Below, one piece after another: positions 9,721 to 19,419 of a DNA stretch of 64,000 bases. The notes below the pieces were generated by a model. That model did not search any database and was not told where the DNA came from. It saw only the letters and a program-made list of their open reading frames with translations. Source of the stretch: Algoriphagus ratkowskyi. GTDB lineage: Bacteria > Bacteroidota > Bacteroidia > Cytophagales > Cyclobacteriaceae. Positions within the stretch are counted from its first letter, which is position 1; every line of letters starts with the position of its first letter. Location of the stretch: assembly GCF_002150505.1 (NCBI RefSeq), contig NZ_MSSV01000015.1:1-64000 (forward strand), written 5' to 3'. The translations under genes were made by a program, and so were the position numbers.

Positions 9721-11844
9721 ATGAAATTGGAAGTGGTTGAAAAATACGATTCGATAATACAACAGAGTGATCTGGTAAGTAGGGACTTAAGCTGGCTGAA
9801 ATTTAATGAGCGTGTCTTGGATCAATCCAAGAAAATGCATCGTAGCGTTTTTGAAAAACTTAAATTCCTGGCAATAACTGCTTCCAATTTGGATGAGTTT
9901 TTTATGATCCGAGTAGGCTCACTTTACAATTATCTCGACTATGATAAAGAGCGAGTAGATTATTCAGGATTGAGAGAGGAACCATTCAAGGCTAAGCTGA
10001 TGAATGAGAGTCATGCCTTTCACTCTGATCAGCACGACCATTTTACTCAAGTAATTATGCCTGAGTTGCAGGAACAAGGAGTTGTATTGAGTAATCTGTC
10101 TAAGCTTACTGACAAAGAGCAAGAGAAAGTACACGATTATTTTCTGAAAGCTATTTATCCTATGCTTACGCCAATGGTGTATGACGGGTATCGCACTTTT
10201 CCTATTTTGATGAATAAGCTCTTGGTATTTGGTGTGGTAACCACAAGTCCAGGAGATAGACAGGATATGCGTAAAATGAGTTTTGTGCAGATTCCAGCAA
10301 ATATTCCACGGTTTTTTGAAATAGAGCGAGAAGACTCACTTTTGTTGATACCTATCGAGGAAGTGATCCGTGAAAATATTATTTCACTTTTCAGAAATGT
10401 ACAGATCGAAGGGATTAGTCTTTTCAGAATCACAAGAAATGGAGACTTTACCTTGGAAGAAAGTGAAGATATGGACGCAAACTTTCTGGAAGAAGTGAAG
10501 CGAAAGTTGATGGAGAGAAAAAGTGGGCGTGTAGTTAAGATAGAGATCGAAGAAGGCTATAGTAAGTGGATGATAAATTCACTTTTGGAAAGATGGAACC
10601 TGAAAATGGATTCTGTATTTCTGGTTAAAAGAACCAGTATGATTGATTTTACCGGACTTTGGCAGATTGTAGGAAACAAAAAATTCCGTGAGCGCTTGCC
10701 ACAAATTACCGATCCTGTGAAGCCACTTTCCTACCAAGATGAAGGAGTAGCAGATATTTTCGATGTGTTGAAGGAAAAGGATATTTTGCTGCACCATCCT
10801 TACAATAACATAGAACCAATTTTAGATTTGATAGAAAAAGCGTCTGAGGATCCTGATGTGATGGCTATCAAAATGACAATTTATAGGCTTGCAAAAGATA
10901 GTAGAATAACAAAAGCTTTGCTTAAAGCCGCGGAGAATGGAAAACACGTTTCTGTGCTGTTTGAGGTGAAAGCTAGATTTGACGAGGAAAATAATATTAG
11001 AGAAGCTAAAAAGCTTCAAAAGGCCGGTTGCTTCGTTATTTACGGAATTTCAAATTTGAAAACTCACACCAAGCTTTTACTTATCGTGAAGCGTGATGGA
11101 GGTGAGATTACTCGATTTGTTCATTTAGGTTCAGGCAATTACAATGAAGATACCTCTAGGCTATATACAGACATTGGCTTGATGACTACCAATGAGATTT
11201 TGGCAAATGATGTATCAGAATTTTTCAACGTAATCACTGGGCACTCAATGCCATCGCAATACCGAAACCTAATCACGGCGCCACGTGATATGAGAAATCA
11301 GCTAATCGAATACATAGAGGAAGAAGCAGAAAACGCAAAAAATGGCTTGCCAAGCGGTATTTTCATTAAAGTCAATTCTCTTGAAGATTCTGAGATGATC
11401 TATGCATTGTATAGGGCATCACAATCAGGAGTAACGATTAAATTAATTATCCGTGGGATTTGCTGTATAAGACCTGGAAGAGTAGGGTTGAGTGAAAATA
11501 TTGAAGTGCTATCTATCGTAGGTGATTTCTTGGAGCATTCTAGAATCTATCATTTTCACAATAATGGGGATACCAAAACCTACGCGGGGAGCGCAGATAT
11601 GATGGTCCGAAGCTTTGACAAGAGATTAGAGGCATTGTTCAAAGTTGAGTCTCCCTTGCTAGAGAAACAATTAATGAATATTCTAGCCTATAATCTAAAG
11701 GATAATGTAAACTCTTATGTGATGCAGGAAGATGGCACTTACTTAGCTAAAACGCCAGTAGGAGAAGAGCCTGAATTCAACGTTCATAGGGAGTTTTTTA
11801 ATCTAGATGCAGAAAGTGTTATGCAAGTTCAGCTAGTAGATTAA
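9721..11844 (+). CDS. ppk1: Polyphosphate kinase 1
   Basis: PPK1 polymerises the gamma phosphate of ATP into inorganic polyphosphate. The 707-residue protein has the N-terminal helical domain (SRDLSWLKFNERVLDQ) and two phospholipase-D-like catalytic domains. Key histidines are His468 in VHLGSGNYN (equivalent to the autophosphorylated His of the E. coli enzyme) and His606 in FLEHSRIYHF. The ATG at 9721 is chosen over an upstream TTG at 9691, because the extra ten residues are hydrophobic and unlike the family. It faces a Ppx/GppA phosphatase gene across a shared terminator. Confidence 0.97.
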   Translation: MKLEVVEKYDSIIQQSDLVSRDLSWLKFNERVLDQSKKMHRSVFEKLKFLAITASNLDEFFMIRVGSLYNYLDYDKERVDYSGLREEPFKAKLMNESHAFHSDQHDHFTQVIMPELQEQGVVLSNLSKLTDKEQEKVHDYFLKAIYPMLTPMVYDGYRTFPILMNKLLVFGVVTTSPGDRQDMRKMSFVQIPANIPRFFEIEREDSLLLIPIEEVIRENIISLFRNVQIEGISLFRITRNGDFTLEESEDMDANFLEEVKRKLMERKSGRVVKIEIEEGYSKWMINSLLERWNLKMDSVFLVKRTSMIDFTGLWQIVGNKKFRERLPQITDPVKPLSYQDEGVADIFDVLKEKDILLHHPYNNIEPILDLIEKASEDPDVMAIKMTIYRLAKDSRITKALLKAAENGKHVSVLFEVKARFDEENNIREAKKLQKAGCFVIYGISNLKTHTKLLLIVKRDGGEITRFVHLGSGNYNEDTSRLYTDIGLMTTNEILANDVSEFFNVITGHSMPSQYRNLITAPRDMRNQLIEYIEEEAENAKNGLPSGIFIKVNSLEDSEMIYALYRASQSGVTIKLIIRGICCIRPGRVGLSENIEVLSIVGDFLEHSRIYHFHNNGDTKTYAGSADMMVRSFDKRLEALFKVESPLLEKQLMNILAYNLKDNVNSYVMQEDGTYLAKTPVGEEPEFNVHREFFNLDAESVMQVQLVD

Positions 11845-11847
11845 CAG

Positions 11848-11874
11848 AAAAAGCCTCTATATAAGAGGCTTTTT
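11848..11874. terminator. Bidirectional terminator between ppk1 and ppx
   Basis: An 11-bp stem AAAAAGCCTCT/AGAGGCTTTTT with a 5-base loop, four bases after the ppk1 stop. It overlaps the last codon of the convergent phosphatase gene. A-rich and T-rich flanks allow it to serve both strands. Confidence 0.9.
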
Positions 11875-12753
11875 TGTTTTGTTTCGCTCATAGAGCACTT
11901 GAATAATTCCATCTTTCAAACCCAGATCAGGCACAAGCATCTTCTTAGAATTAGCTGCCTTCATAATCCGCTGATAGATTTTTCCAGCAGGAATAATTAC
12001 GTCAGCTCGGTCATGATTTAAATTAAGCTTGTTTACTCTCTCCTCAAAAGTGAGTTTTTGTAGCTGATCAAGGACGTATTCGATCTTTTCAACGTCCAAG
12101 TAGCGCTTGTTTTTTCGTGGTAAGGAAAGTTCAAAAATCTTATTGATATTCCCGCCAGTTCCAATAGAAATGACCGAATGAGAATTTTCTAAATATTTTT
12201 GGACGAAGTCCTCCATAGAATTCCAAACAGAGGTAGCTTCTTTATGATCCAAGGATCGAACTGAACCAATTTGAAATGATTTGGAGCTTAACTTTACACG
12301 ATTTTTATAAATATTAACCTCTGTGCTTCCTCCGCCTACATCTATGTGTAAATAAGTTTTTTCGTCGAAGAATTTGTTAAGGGATTTATTAATTAATTCG
12401 GCTTCCTTATTACCATCAATAATGTTGATTTTCAGCCCAATCTCTTCCTTAACTTCTAACGCAATCTCTTTCCCATTTACACTTTCTCGCATCGCAGAAG
12501 TAGCGCAAGCCATGTAGTCATCGACCTCATATAGATCGATAAGGATCTTGAACGCCTTCATCAATTTGATGAATTTTCTCCGATTTCCTTCGGTGATTTT
12601 TTGGGTATTAAACACATCCAAACCCAAGCGTAAGGGGAATCGTAAGTATTCAATTCTTTTGAATTTTATGACCCCCTCATACTGAGTTATGCTGGTTATC
12701 TGCATTCGTATAGCATTGGAACCAATATCTACTGCTGCTAATTTCAAATGCAA
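11857..12753 (-). CDS. Ppx/GppA family exopolyphosphatase
   Basis: A 298-residue actin-like ATPase-fold phosphatase of the exopolyphosphatase/guanosine pentaphosphatase family. It begins AAVDIGSNAIRMQI (phosphate 1 loop), carries ATSAMRESVNG, and the phosphate 2 loop HIDVGGGSTEVNIY. It lacks the C-terminal HD-like domain of E. coli Ppx, which is usual for the short bacterial form. Its convergent arrangement with ppk1 is consistent with polyphosphate synthesis and breakdown. A guanosine-pentaphosphatase role cannot be separated by sequence alone. Confidence 0.9.
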   Translation of the reverse strand: MHLKLAAVDIGSNAIRMQITSITQYEGVIKFKRIEYLRFPLRLGLDVFNTQKITEGNRRKFIKLMKAFKILIDLYEVDDYMACATSAMRESVNGKEIALEVKEEIGLKINIIDGNKEAELINKSLNKFFDEKTYLHIDVGGGSTEVNIYKNRVKLSSKSFQIGSVRSLDHKEATSVWNSMEDFVQKYLENSHSVISIGTGGNINKIFELSLPRKNKRYLDVEKIEYVLDQLQKLTFEERVNKLNLNHDRADVIIPAGKIYQRIMKAANSKKMLVPDLGLKDGIIQVLYERNKTKKPLI

Positions 12754-12790
12754 ATGGAGTTAATGGAACAAAGTGATAAGTACTCAGAGA

Positions 12791-13003
12791 TTACTTTTTT
12801 TTCTGATCTACTACCAACAAAATAACTCCTGCAGCAAGTATAATTCCTCCAGCATAGGTAGGCCAATTGACTTCTCTTTGCTTATCAGCACTAATTTGAA
12901 TTGGGCCTGCATCCACTATTTTTTCTTTTGTCGTAAAAGAAAAGCTATTGCTGAAAAGCATTAAAATGCCAGCGACGATTAGTACTATACTGAAGATTTT
13001 CAT
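12791..13003 (-). CDS. Small two-helix membrane protein
   Basis: A 70-residue protein with an N-terminal hydrophobic helix (IFSIVLIVAGILMLFSNSF), a polar segment of about 25 residues containing KEKIVDAGPIQI, and a second helix (YAGGIILAAGVILLVV) ending in charged DQKKK. It looks like a small inner-membrane protein, similar in layout to DUF3185-type proteins, though I cannot confirm the family. It lies between the SLC13 transporter and the ppx gene on the same strand, with 75 bp on the transporter side. Confidence 0.7.
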   Translation of the reverse strand: MKIFSIVLIVAGILMLFSNSFSFTTKEKIVDAGPIQISADKQREVNWPTYAGGIILAAGVILLVVDQKKK

Positions 13004-13078
13004 AATTGTTTTTGGGTTACGATGTTTAACTTAAATGACAGAGATAAGATATTTATTTTTAGGCAATTTTTAGACAAA

Positions 13079-14860
13079 TTAAAATGGGAAAAAATAAGGG
13101 ATGCCTATCGTGGCAACTATCCAAAGTAGTAAATTTAAAGGAGTTCCTATTTTAATATAGTCGCTAAATCTATAGTTTCCTGGGGTGTAAATCATGGTAT
13201 TAGTTTGGTAACCCATAGGAGTCATAAAGCTCAAACTTGCAGCGAATGTCACAGCCATTAGCATTGGACGAGAATCAACATTAAGTGCAGCTGCAATACT
13301 AATTGCTATTGGGGCCAGGAGGGCGGCAGTTGCATTATTTGACATCACATTGGTGAGCATAAAGGTTAACGCAAATAATGCGCTCATCACAGCTCTAGGG
13401 CCATATTGTCCAACTCCATCTACGATCGAAGAGCCAATAAGCTGAGATCCACCTGTCTTTTCTAATGCCATTCCCATTGACAGAACACCAGCTAACATAA
13501 GGATTACTTTCCAATCAATGGCTTTGTACGCCTGTTCAGCACTAAGTGAGCGTAACATGATTAGTGTGATTGCTCCTGCCACCGCAGTTACTACTATTGG
13601 GAATACTTCGAAAGAGGCCAATCCAATGATCAAGGCGAGCACAGCAAGCGTTAAAAAGCTCTTCTTCTTGTTGAGAATTTTGCTTTTTGTCTCAGACAAA
13701 AGGAGCAAATCGTCACTGCTTTCAATACTTTGGATTGATTCATCGGTTGCCCGAAGCAGTAAAATATCCCCTGCTCGCAAAGCGGTTCTAGCGAGTAGAG
13801 ATTCCAGCATATCAGATCTGTGCCTTATTCCTATTACAAGAACTTGATTGTAGAGTTTTTTGAAATTCAGATCTTTAATGCTTTTATTTATTAGGAATGA
13901 ATTAGGCGTTACCATGGCTTCATAAAGCCTTTCATCATCGTTTGTAATATTTTCGACATTCCATTTTAAATCAGCTTTTAGCTCAATTCCTTTAGTGGTT
14001 TTGATTTTCTCCAAGTTTTCTTTGTCACTGTTAATTCTGATAATGTCACCTTCTTGAATAGATGTATTTGGATAAACACGAACTTTTCTGCCATCTGATC
14101 TAATGATCTGCAATGCCTTTATTGGCAGTTTTTCAAAGATAGCCTGCTTGAAAAGAGGCTCATTTAATTGTTCAAAATCCTTTTGAATAACCAATTCTGA
14201 TAGATAGTTGCCCAGCTGAATACTTTCTCCAATTTCTGTTTTGGGTTTTCTACTTGGAGTTAGCCATCTACCGATAGTCAGCATGTAAATCAATCCTGTA
14301 GCGAAAAATACCAAACCCATTAAACTCATTTCAAATACTCCAAACGAAGGAAGTCCAGATTTTTCGGCGATTCCACTCACCAATATATTCGTGCTAGTAC
14401 CCAGCAATGTGCAAATCCCACCCATTAGAGCACCAAATGAAAGGGGCATCAGCAACTTGGAAGGAGGGATATTATCTGTTTTATTAAGGCGTATTACTGC
14501 TGGCATCAGCAATGCCACTACAGCGGTATCAGAGATGAATGCAGAAAGGAATCCGGCAGAAATCATGAGCGTGAATAGCAGATGAGTTTGACCTTTACCT
14601 GCTTGAGAACTTAGCTTCTGGGTGAAACTATCTAATAGACCTGTGTTGAAGATTGCAGCCGATACAACAAACATGGCGGCTACGGTGATCGTTGCAGGAT
14701 TTGAGAATCCAGAAAGACCTTCATCCACCTCCAAAATTCCCGTTAATAGAAATGCTACCATTACACCGATTGAAACAGTATCTATGGTGAACTTCTCCGT
14801 GAAAAATAAAATAACTGCACTAATAATAATAAAAAAAACAAGGCCGATTTCGAACGTCAT
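13079..14860 (-). CDS. SLC13-family transporter with internal TrkA-C domains
   Basis: A 593-residue permease of the divalent anion:sodium symporter / CitT-ArsB superfamily. About ten to twelve hydrophobic segments are split into two halves by a soluble region (roughly residues 200-385) containing two TrkA-C (RCK-C) regulatory domains (KVRVYPNTSIQEGDIIRI and ALRAGDILLLRA). Family hairpin motifs are ISDTAVVALLMPAVI and, in the second half, SNNATAALLAPIA. Substrates of relatives include dicarboxylates and sulfate; the sequence does not decide. The DUF202 gene upstream stops 3 bp before its start. Confidence 0.88.
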   Translation of the reverse strand: MTFEIGLVFFIIISAVILFFTEKFTIDTVSIGVMVAFLLTGILEVDEGLSGFSNPATITVAAMFVVSAAIFNTGLLDSFTQKLSSQAGKGQTHLLFTLMISAGFLSAFISDTAVVALLMPAVIRLNKTDNIPPSKLLMPLSFGALMGGICTLLGTSTNILVSGIAEKSGLPSFGVFEMSLMGLVFFATGLIYMLTIGRWLTPSRKPKTEIGESIQLGNYLSELVIQKDFEQLNEPLFKQAIFEKLPIKALQIIRSDGRKVRVYPNTSIQEGDIIRINSDKENLEKIKTTKGIELKADLKWNVENITNDDERLYEAMVTPNSFLINKSIKDLNFKKLYNQVLVIGIRHRSDMLESLLARTALRAGDILLLRATDESIQSIESSDDLLLLSETKSKILNKKKSFLTLAVLALIIGLASFEVFPIVVTAVAGAITLIMLRSLSAEQAYKAIDWKVILMLAGVLSMGMALEKTGGSQLIGSSIVDGVGQYGPRAVMSALFALTFMLTNVMSNNATAALLAPIAISIAAALNVDSRPMLMAVTFAASLSFMTPMGYQTNTMIYTPGNYRFSDYIKIGTPLNLLLWIVATIGIPYFFPF

Positions 14861-14863
14861 TTA

Positions 14864-15139
14864 TTACATTTTTAAGTAATTTCCTTTTTTAAGCTTTTTA
14901 CGGATGCGGAGATAATTCACAATACCGACGATTAAAAACACCAAACTCAATCCAAATGCCAAGTATCCTAATTGTCTCACATGATCTAGTTGTTTAACTT
15001 CAAACAGCGCTGTACCAGAAACCATAAAGTACAGAGATGTTCGAATAAATGACAGTAAGGTCCTGTCATTAGACAGAGTTGTTCGCTGTCGGGCTAAATA
15101 ATCACGAATTATCAATTCATTTTCCAAGTCATTTTCCAT
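14864..15139 (-). CDS. DUF202 (YidH-type) membrane protein
   Basis: A 91-residue protein with the DUF202 signature RDYLARQRTTLSNDRTLLSF, then two transmembrane helices (LYFMVSGTALFEV and YLAFGLSLVFLIVGIVNYL) and a basic tail RKKLKKG. The family has no firmly assigned function. Only 3 bp separate it from the SLC13 transporter, so the two are almost certainly co-transcribed. An auxiliary role for the transporter is possible but is inference. Confidence 0.88.
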   Translation of the reverse strand: MENDLENELIIRDYLARQRTTLSNDRTLLSFIRTSLYFMVSGTALFEVKQLDHVRQLGYLAFGLSLVFLIVGIVNYLRIRKKLKKGNYLKM

Positions 15140-15187
15140 ATTTGTATTTTATTTAATTGTATTGAAATATTTTAACTTCTATTAATT

Positions 15188-16087
15188 ATGAAAAGAATTT
15201 CTACACTTTTTCTTTCACTCATGTTTTTTGGGCAAGCATTTGCCCAAGAAGACATAGCATTGACTCCCAAAGATACAAGCTATTGGCTCAAGGAAACTCA
15301 GGGAGGACTAAATCTTAACCAGGCTTCTTTCAGTGGAAATTGGCAAGGTGGTGGAGTAAACTCGGTAGCCTTAGGCGTGTATCTCAACGGTCGTGCAAAT
15401 TATGCAAAAGACAAATGGTCTTGGGACAACACAATGGATTTTATCTATGGTGTGGTGAAAAACAAAGGTGAGGAAGGTCGTAAATCTAATGACCGTATTT
15501 TTCTTGATTCAAAAGTAGGCTACCAGATTAATGATAAATGGAATTATTTCTTTGCTGTTAATTTTCTTTCCCAGTTTGCTCCTGGTTATGAATTCCCCGA
15601 AGATGCCGAACCGATACTAATCTCAAAATTTGCCAATCCTGCTTATTTTACTACCTCTCTAGGTGTAGAATATAAACCGAATGATGAGTTTAGCTTACGG
15701 ATTTCTCCATTCTCTCCTAGATGGACATTCGTCACGGATAAAGATTTGTATTTGAATGTGCCGAAAAACTATGGTGTGCCAATAGGAGAGACCGTACGCA
15801 CCGAGTGGTTAGCATTCAGCTTAATGGCTGACTACAATAAGAAATTGTCTGAAAATTTGTCATTGATGGTTAGGTATCAAATGTACGCTAACTATGAGAC
15901 CTTTGCTTTCGATGCAATAGATCACCGCTTAGACTTCGGGCTAACAGCCAAAGTTTCCAATCTTGTAAATGTTAGTTTGACTAGTTTAATGATCTACGAT
16001 TTGGACCAGGATAATAAAGTTCAATTTAGTCAGGGATTAGCATTGGGAATTGCATTTAAACGTGGTAACTTCCCTGAGAAGAAATAA
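15188..16087 (+). CDS. DUF3078 outer-membrane-type protein
   Basis: A 299-residue Bacteroidota protein of the DUF3078 family. It has a signal peptide (MKRISTLFLSLMFFGQAFAQ, cut after the second Ala-Gln), the family block GGLNLNQASFSGNWQGGGVN, and alternating polar/aromatic strands to the end (FGLTAKVSNLVNVSLTSLMI). The pattern is that of a small outer-membrane beta-barrel. It is divergent from the DUF202-SLC13 pair, 48 bp between starts. The cargo or function is unknown. Confidence 0.88.
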   Translation: MKRISTLFLSLMFFGQAFAQEDIALTPKDTSYWLKETQGGLNLNQASFSGNWQGGGVNSVALGVYLNGRANYAKDKWSWDNTMDFIYGVVKNKGEEGRKSNDRIFLDSKVGYQINDKWNYFFAVNFLSQFAPGYEFPEDAEPILISKFANPAYFTTSLGVEYKPNDEFSLRISPFSPRWTFVTDKDLYLNVPKNYGVPIGETVRTEWLAFSLMADYNKKLSENLSLMVRYQMYANYETFAFDAIDHRLDFGLTAKVSNLVNVSLTSLMIYDLDQDNKVQFSQGLALGIAFKRGNFPEKK

Positions 16088-16472
16088 ACAGAACAAATTT
16101 TTATTTGGAATTTTGATTCTACTATAAATTTATTATTTTTGAATTCATTGTGGTAGTTAAATAATAGTTGGTTTAGTTTTCAAATAAAGAGCAGGAGATT
16201 TTCTCCTGCTTTTTTATTGTCTATTATTAAATAAGTAAATTCCTCCTTGAAATAGTTATGTTTAATTTTTTTGAGGCGGTTATTTTAACAATTATTTTAT
16301 GGAAATTACCGTAATCAATGCATCGGATCTCATTGCTTCGGAGAAGCATGACTTACATGGCTTTAGATTGTCTTAAAAAGTCTTTATGAGTTAATCTATC
16401 CCTGAGGTATATTTTCCTGTGATTTTCGAAAAATCTGAGTTGTGCTATTTCCCAATATAATATCTCAATTTA
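16088..16472. other. Convergent intergenic region, 385 bp
   Basis: Apart from the terminator at 16187-16216 this holds no gene I can support. A 25-codon frame at 16299-16376 (beginning MEITVINASD) could be a relic of a decayed gene but lacks any supporting feature. Confidence 0.6.
16187..16216 (+). terminator. Intrinsic terminator of the DUF3078 gene
   Basis: A 9-bp GC-containing stem AGCAGGAGA/TCTCCTGCT with a 3-base loop (16190-16210) followed by TTTTTT, about 100 bp after the DUF3078 stop codon. Confidence 0.9.
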
Positions 16473-18758
16473 TCACTTCTGAATCTGATAATGCCTAATA
16501 GGTTGCTCACCCATCAGATGTTCGATGAAGTAATCCCAACGCTTTTTGGTGAAATAATCGCCGTCAGTTCTTCCAAAGCTGTGATTTCTACTAGGCCAGA
16601 TAAATAAGTCAAAGTCTTTCCCAGCATTAATCAGCGCCTCTGCAAACTTGAAAGTTGCCGATGGGTTTACATTTTCATCTATTCCTCCATGTGCCAAAAG
16701 TAAATAACCCTTGAGATTTGCGGCATTGGTGACATTGGATTGCTCATGATAGAAATCACCCACTGGATATCCCATATACATCTCTGGCCACCAGGCTTTT
16801 TCCATCCTGTGATCGTGATCTCCCGCAGAAGCAACGCCTACTTTGTAAAAATCAGGATGTAGCAACATTGCCCTGCCCGCATCATAGCCGCCTGCCGAGT
16901 GACCAAATATCCCAACTTTGCTCACGTCCATGAATTTGTTTTTAGCTGCCAGCTCCTTGATCGCTAAAACGTGATCTGTTGTGCCGTCGCCTAGATTTCT
17001 ATACGATGCATCGTTGAATGCTTTTCCTCGACCATGTGTGCCAAGTCCATCCACCGTTACTACTACAAACCCAAGCTCAGCCATCGGTTGCTGTAATCCA
17101 ACTAATCCAGCTCGGAATGTTTTAGGGGTAATATCAATGTGGGGTCCAGAATAGGTATAGTCTATGATTGGATATTTTTTCTTGGAGCTGAAATCTGTCG
17201 GCATATAGTAAATCCCATAAATAGTAGTTTTTCCATCTTTTGCTGCTGCTGTGAATTGCTTCGGGCTTTGATATCCTTTCTTTAGCAGATTAGAGATATC
17301 TGCTTTGGAGATCTCATGTACAATCTTACCAGTCTTCAATTCCCTAACTACGGATACTGTGGGTTGATCCACTGTGGAATAATTATCGATGAAATAATCC
17401 TTTCCACTTCCATAACTGATGTCATGAAATGCGTTTTCAGGAGTCAATAATGCAAGCCCAGAACCGTCAAAATTTACTTTATAAACAAAGGAATAGTAAG
17501 GGTTCACATCTTTTTCCTTTCCGGCAGCTTCGAAGTAAATGACTCGTTCTTCTTCGTTAATAGAAAGAATGTTTTTGACGACATAATCTCCAGAAGTGAT
17601 TTGATTCACTAGTTCCCCAGTCTTCCAATCCATCAGATAAAGCTGATTCCAGTTTGATTTCTCGGTTCCTAAGATGAATTGTCCATTCTCCAATCGTCTG
17701 AAAATATTGTTGTTGTTAATATGAGTTTCAGAAGATTCAGAATAGACCTTTCGGATTTCCTTGCTCTCTACGTTAATATCAAGAATATCAAAGCTTTTAA
17801 AACCTCTCTGCAAATAGGTTCCGTAAAAATTTTCACTATTATCATCCCAATTGAAATACATTTCTATAAAATGTGGAAGTGAAAGTCCAGGGAATCTTGT
17901 CTCTTTTTTGCTTTCTATTTCAAACAAAACAGGCGTGTACATCACTACCGAAGTGTCTTCTGGCGATGCTCGATAGTATCCCATCAATTGAGGACGAAAT
18001 TTATCATCTTGACTATTGTCTAAAAGTAACATCTTCTCGGCTAAGCGTAAATCGACAATCTGAGTTTGGATTTTCTTGGAATCTGGTGACCAATTAATAG
18101 TTAAATGCTCCGGCCGCTGCCCGTTTTCTCCAAGAACCATATCTGACCATCCCCAGAATGATGCATATTCAAAATCCCTTTTACCATCGTAACTCAGCTG
18201 AATTTCCTCGCTTGTTTCTAGATTTTCTACGAAAAGATTGAAGTCCTTCACATAGGCTTTCCATTTGCCATCTGGGGAAATAGAAACTGTTCTGTCTCTG
18301 GATTCATCTGAAATTCCTTTTGACTCAAGACCGCCTTTGGCGTAAGTCCAGGTCTTATTTTTCCAATCAAATTCTGCAGAACCATCATCTTTAAATTGAA
18401 TTCTTTTGAATGGTAGATTTTCAGAATCAATTATTTCTCCGCTTTTTTCACTTAATAAATTAGCTAATTCGGAATGATCAAAGGCTACTTTGGTCTCTCC
18501 ATTTTCAATATCTGTAAGAAAAAAACGCATGCCATCTTCGGTGTAAGTCTGATGCCAGAAGCTCTTTTTGTCGTTTAACCAATTTGGAATCACATCCAAG
18601 TGATAAACTTCGCGCTGGATATTAGTACTGAGGAAATACTCTGCCTTGTGATAAGTTTTTTCAGTGCTTTGGGCAAAAGCGTTTTGTCCCAAAAGGATAA
18701 AAAGTGAAACAATAAAGCTTTTGATGGGGGGACATTTGTAATCTTTGTAAGTAGGCAT
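16473..18758 (-). CDS. S9-family prolyl oligopeptidase (DPP-IV-like)
   Basis: A 761-residue secreted serine peptidase. The signal peptide ends LLGQNAFAQ near residue 29. Residues 90-470 form the DPP-IV beta-propeller (ISPDGKWKAYVKD, FWGWSDMVLGE, NWSPDSKKIQ). The C-terminal alpha/beta hydrolase carries the nucleophile in GHSAGGYDAG, Asp in GGIDENVNP and His in WPSRNHSFGRT. It would release X-Pro or similar dipeptides from peptides in the periplasm. It is monocistronic, 100 bp from the gene upstream. Confidence 0.93.
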   Translation of the reverse strand: MPTYKDYKCPPIKSFIVSLFILLGQNAFAQSTEKTYHKAEYFLSTNIQREVYHLDVIPNWLNDKKSFWHQTYTEDGMRFFLTDIENGETKVAFDHSELANLLSEKSGEIIDSENLPFKRIQFKDDGSAEFDWKNKTWTYAKGGLESKGISDESRDRTVSISPDGKWKAYVKDFNLFVENLETSEEIQLSYDGKRDFEYASFWGWSDMVLGENGQRPEHLTINWSPDSKKIQTQIVDLRLAEKMLLLDNSQDDKFRPQLMGYYRASPEDTSVVMYTPVLFEIESKKETRFPGLSLPHFIEMYFNWDDNSENFYGTYLQRGFKSFDILDINVESKEIRKVYSESSETHINNNNIFRRLENGQFILGTEKSNWNQLYLMDWKTGELVNQITSGDYVVKNILSINEEERVIYFEAAGKEKDVNPYYSFVYKVNFDGSGLALLTPENAFHDISYGSGKDYFIDNYSTVDQPTVSVVRELKTGKIVHEISKADISNLLKKGYQSPKQFTAAAKDGKTTIYGIYYMPTDFSSKKKYPIIDYTYSGPHIDITPKTFRAGLVGLQQPMAELGFVVVTVDGLGTHGRGKAFNDASYRNLGDGTTDHVLAIKELAAKNKFMDVSKVGIFGHSAGGYDAGRAMLLHPDFYKVGVASAGDHDHRMEKAWWPEMYMGYPVGDFYHEQSNVTNAANLKGYLLLAHGGIDENVNPSATFKFAEALINAGKDFDLFIWPSRNHSFGRTDGDYFTKKRWDYFIEHLMGEQPIRHYQIQK

Positions 18759-18858
18759 GAAAAAGGAGATATCAATTTAGAAAATAAGATATCCCCAAAT
18801 TACAGAATATACATTGCAGCAATTGACTAAATGCGATCCTTTTTTGTGCTGATACAAG

Positions 18859-19413
18859 TTATCCGGCTGCTTCGTAAGCGGTTTTAATCCAAGTAATTAC
18901 TTTCGAATTGATTTCAGATTTATCGGATAGGAAAATTTTGTGACTGCACATGCCATTGGTTTTTGTGTCGATTTCCAAGATCCCTTCAGCAGGAAGACCT
19001 TTCAAATTTAAACCGATTTCAAATCTAGTTTTGGTAGCTGGAATTAGCATCGCAAACTGCTTTTTCCGCTTTAAACTCACATAAGAAACTTTCGGGGCAA
19101 ATTCCACATCTATCCCAAATGTTTTAATCTCAGTCCTTAGTTTTTCATAAATCGGCAAAAAATGCTCCTTTCCTTTGTATTGCTTATTGATCAACTCATC
19201 TGAATCTGATGCAGATGCAGCATCAGATTTTAGCGCTTTGTGTGCTACAAGATTAGCAAATCCGTGAGTAAACTCATGATCTGACTTTAAGAATTTAAGG
19301 ATTTCTCCATGCTTCTTAAGACCTTCTTTGTGAACTAATGCAATCCATTGATCGAGACTTTTTCCAGTGTTCTTCTCTAGATTGTCAATCATTGTTTGTG
19401 CTGCCTGATCCAT
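18859..19413 (-). CDS. DUF4287 / DUF5655 domain protein
   Basis: A 184-residue cytoplasmic protein. Residues 1-60 match DUF4287 (KNTGKSLDQWIALVHKEG and LVAHKAL). Residues 75-184 match DUF5655, sometimes described as a predicted transport protein, with YVSLKRKKQFAMLIP. The family's activity is not known. It lies 6 bp downstream of the endonuclease/exonuclease/phosphatase gene on the same strand and is probably co-transcribed with it. Confidence 0.82.
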   Translation of the reverse strand: MDQAAQTMIDNLEKNTGKSLDQWIALVHKEGLKKHGEILKFLKSDHEFTHGFANLVAHKALKSDAASASDSDELINKQYKGKEHFLPIYEKLRTEIKTFGIDVEFAPKVSYVSLKRKKQFAMLIPATKTRFEIGLNLKGLPAEGILEIDTKTNGMCSHKIFLSDKSEINSKVITWIKTAYEAAG

Positions 19414-19419
19414 AGTTTG

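Noticed and set aside
16299..16376. 25-codon frame starting MEITVINASD
   Set aside because: It is short, lacks a lipobox or terminator of its own, and has no family feature. It might be a gene relic, but this is not supportable.
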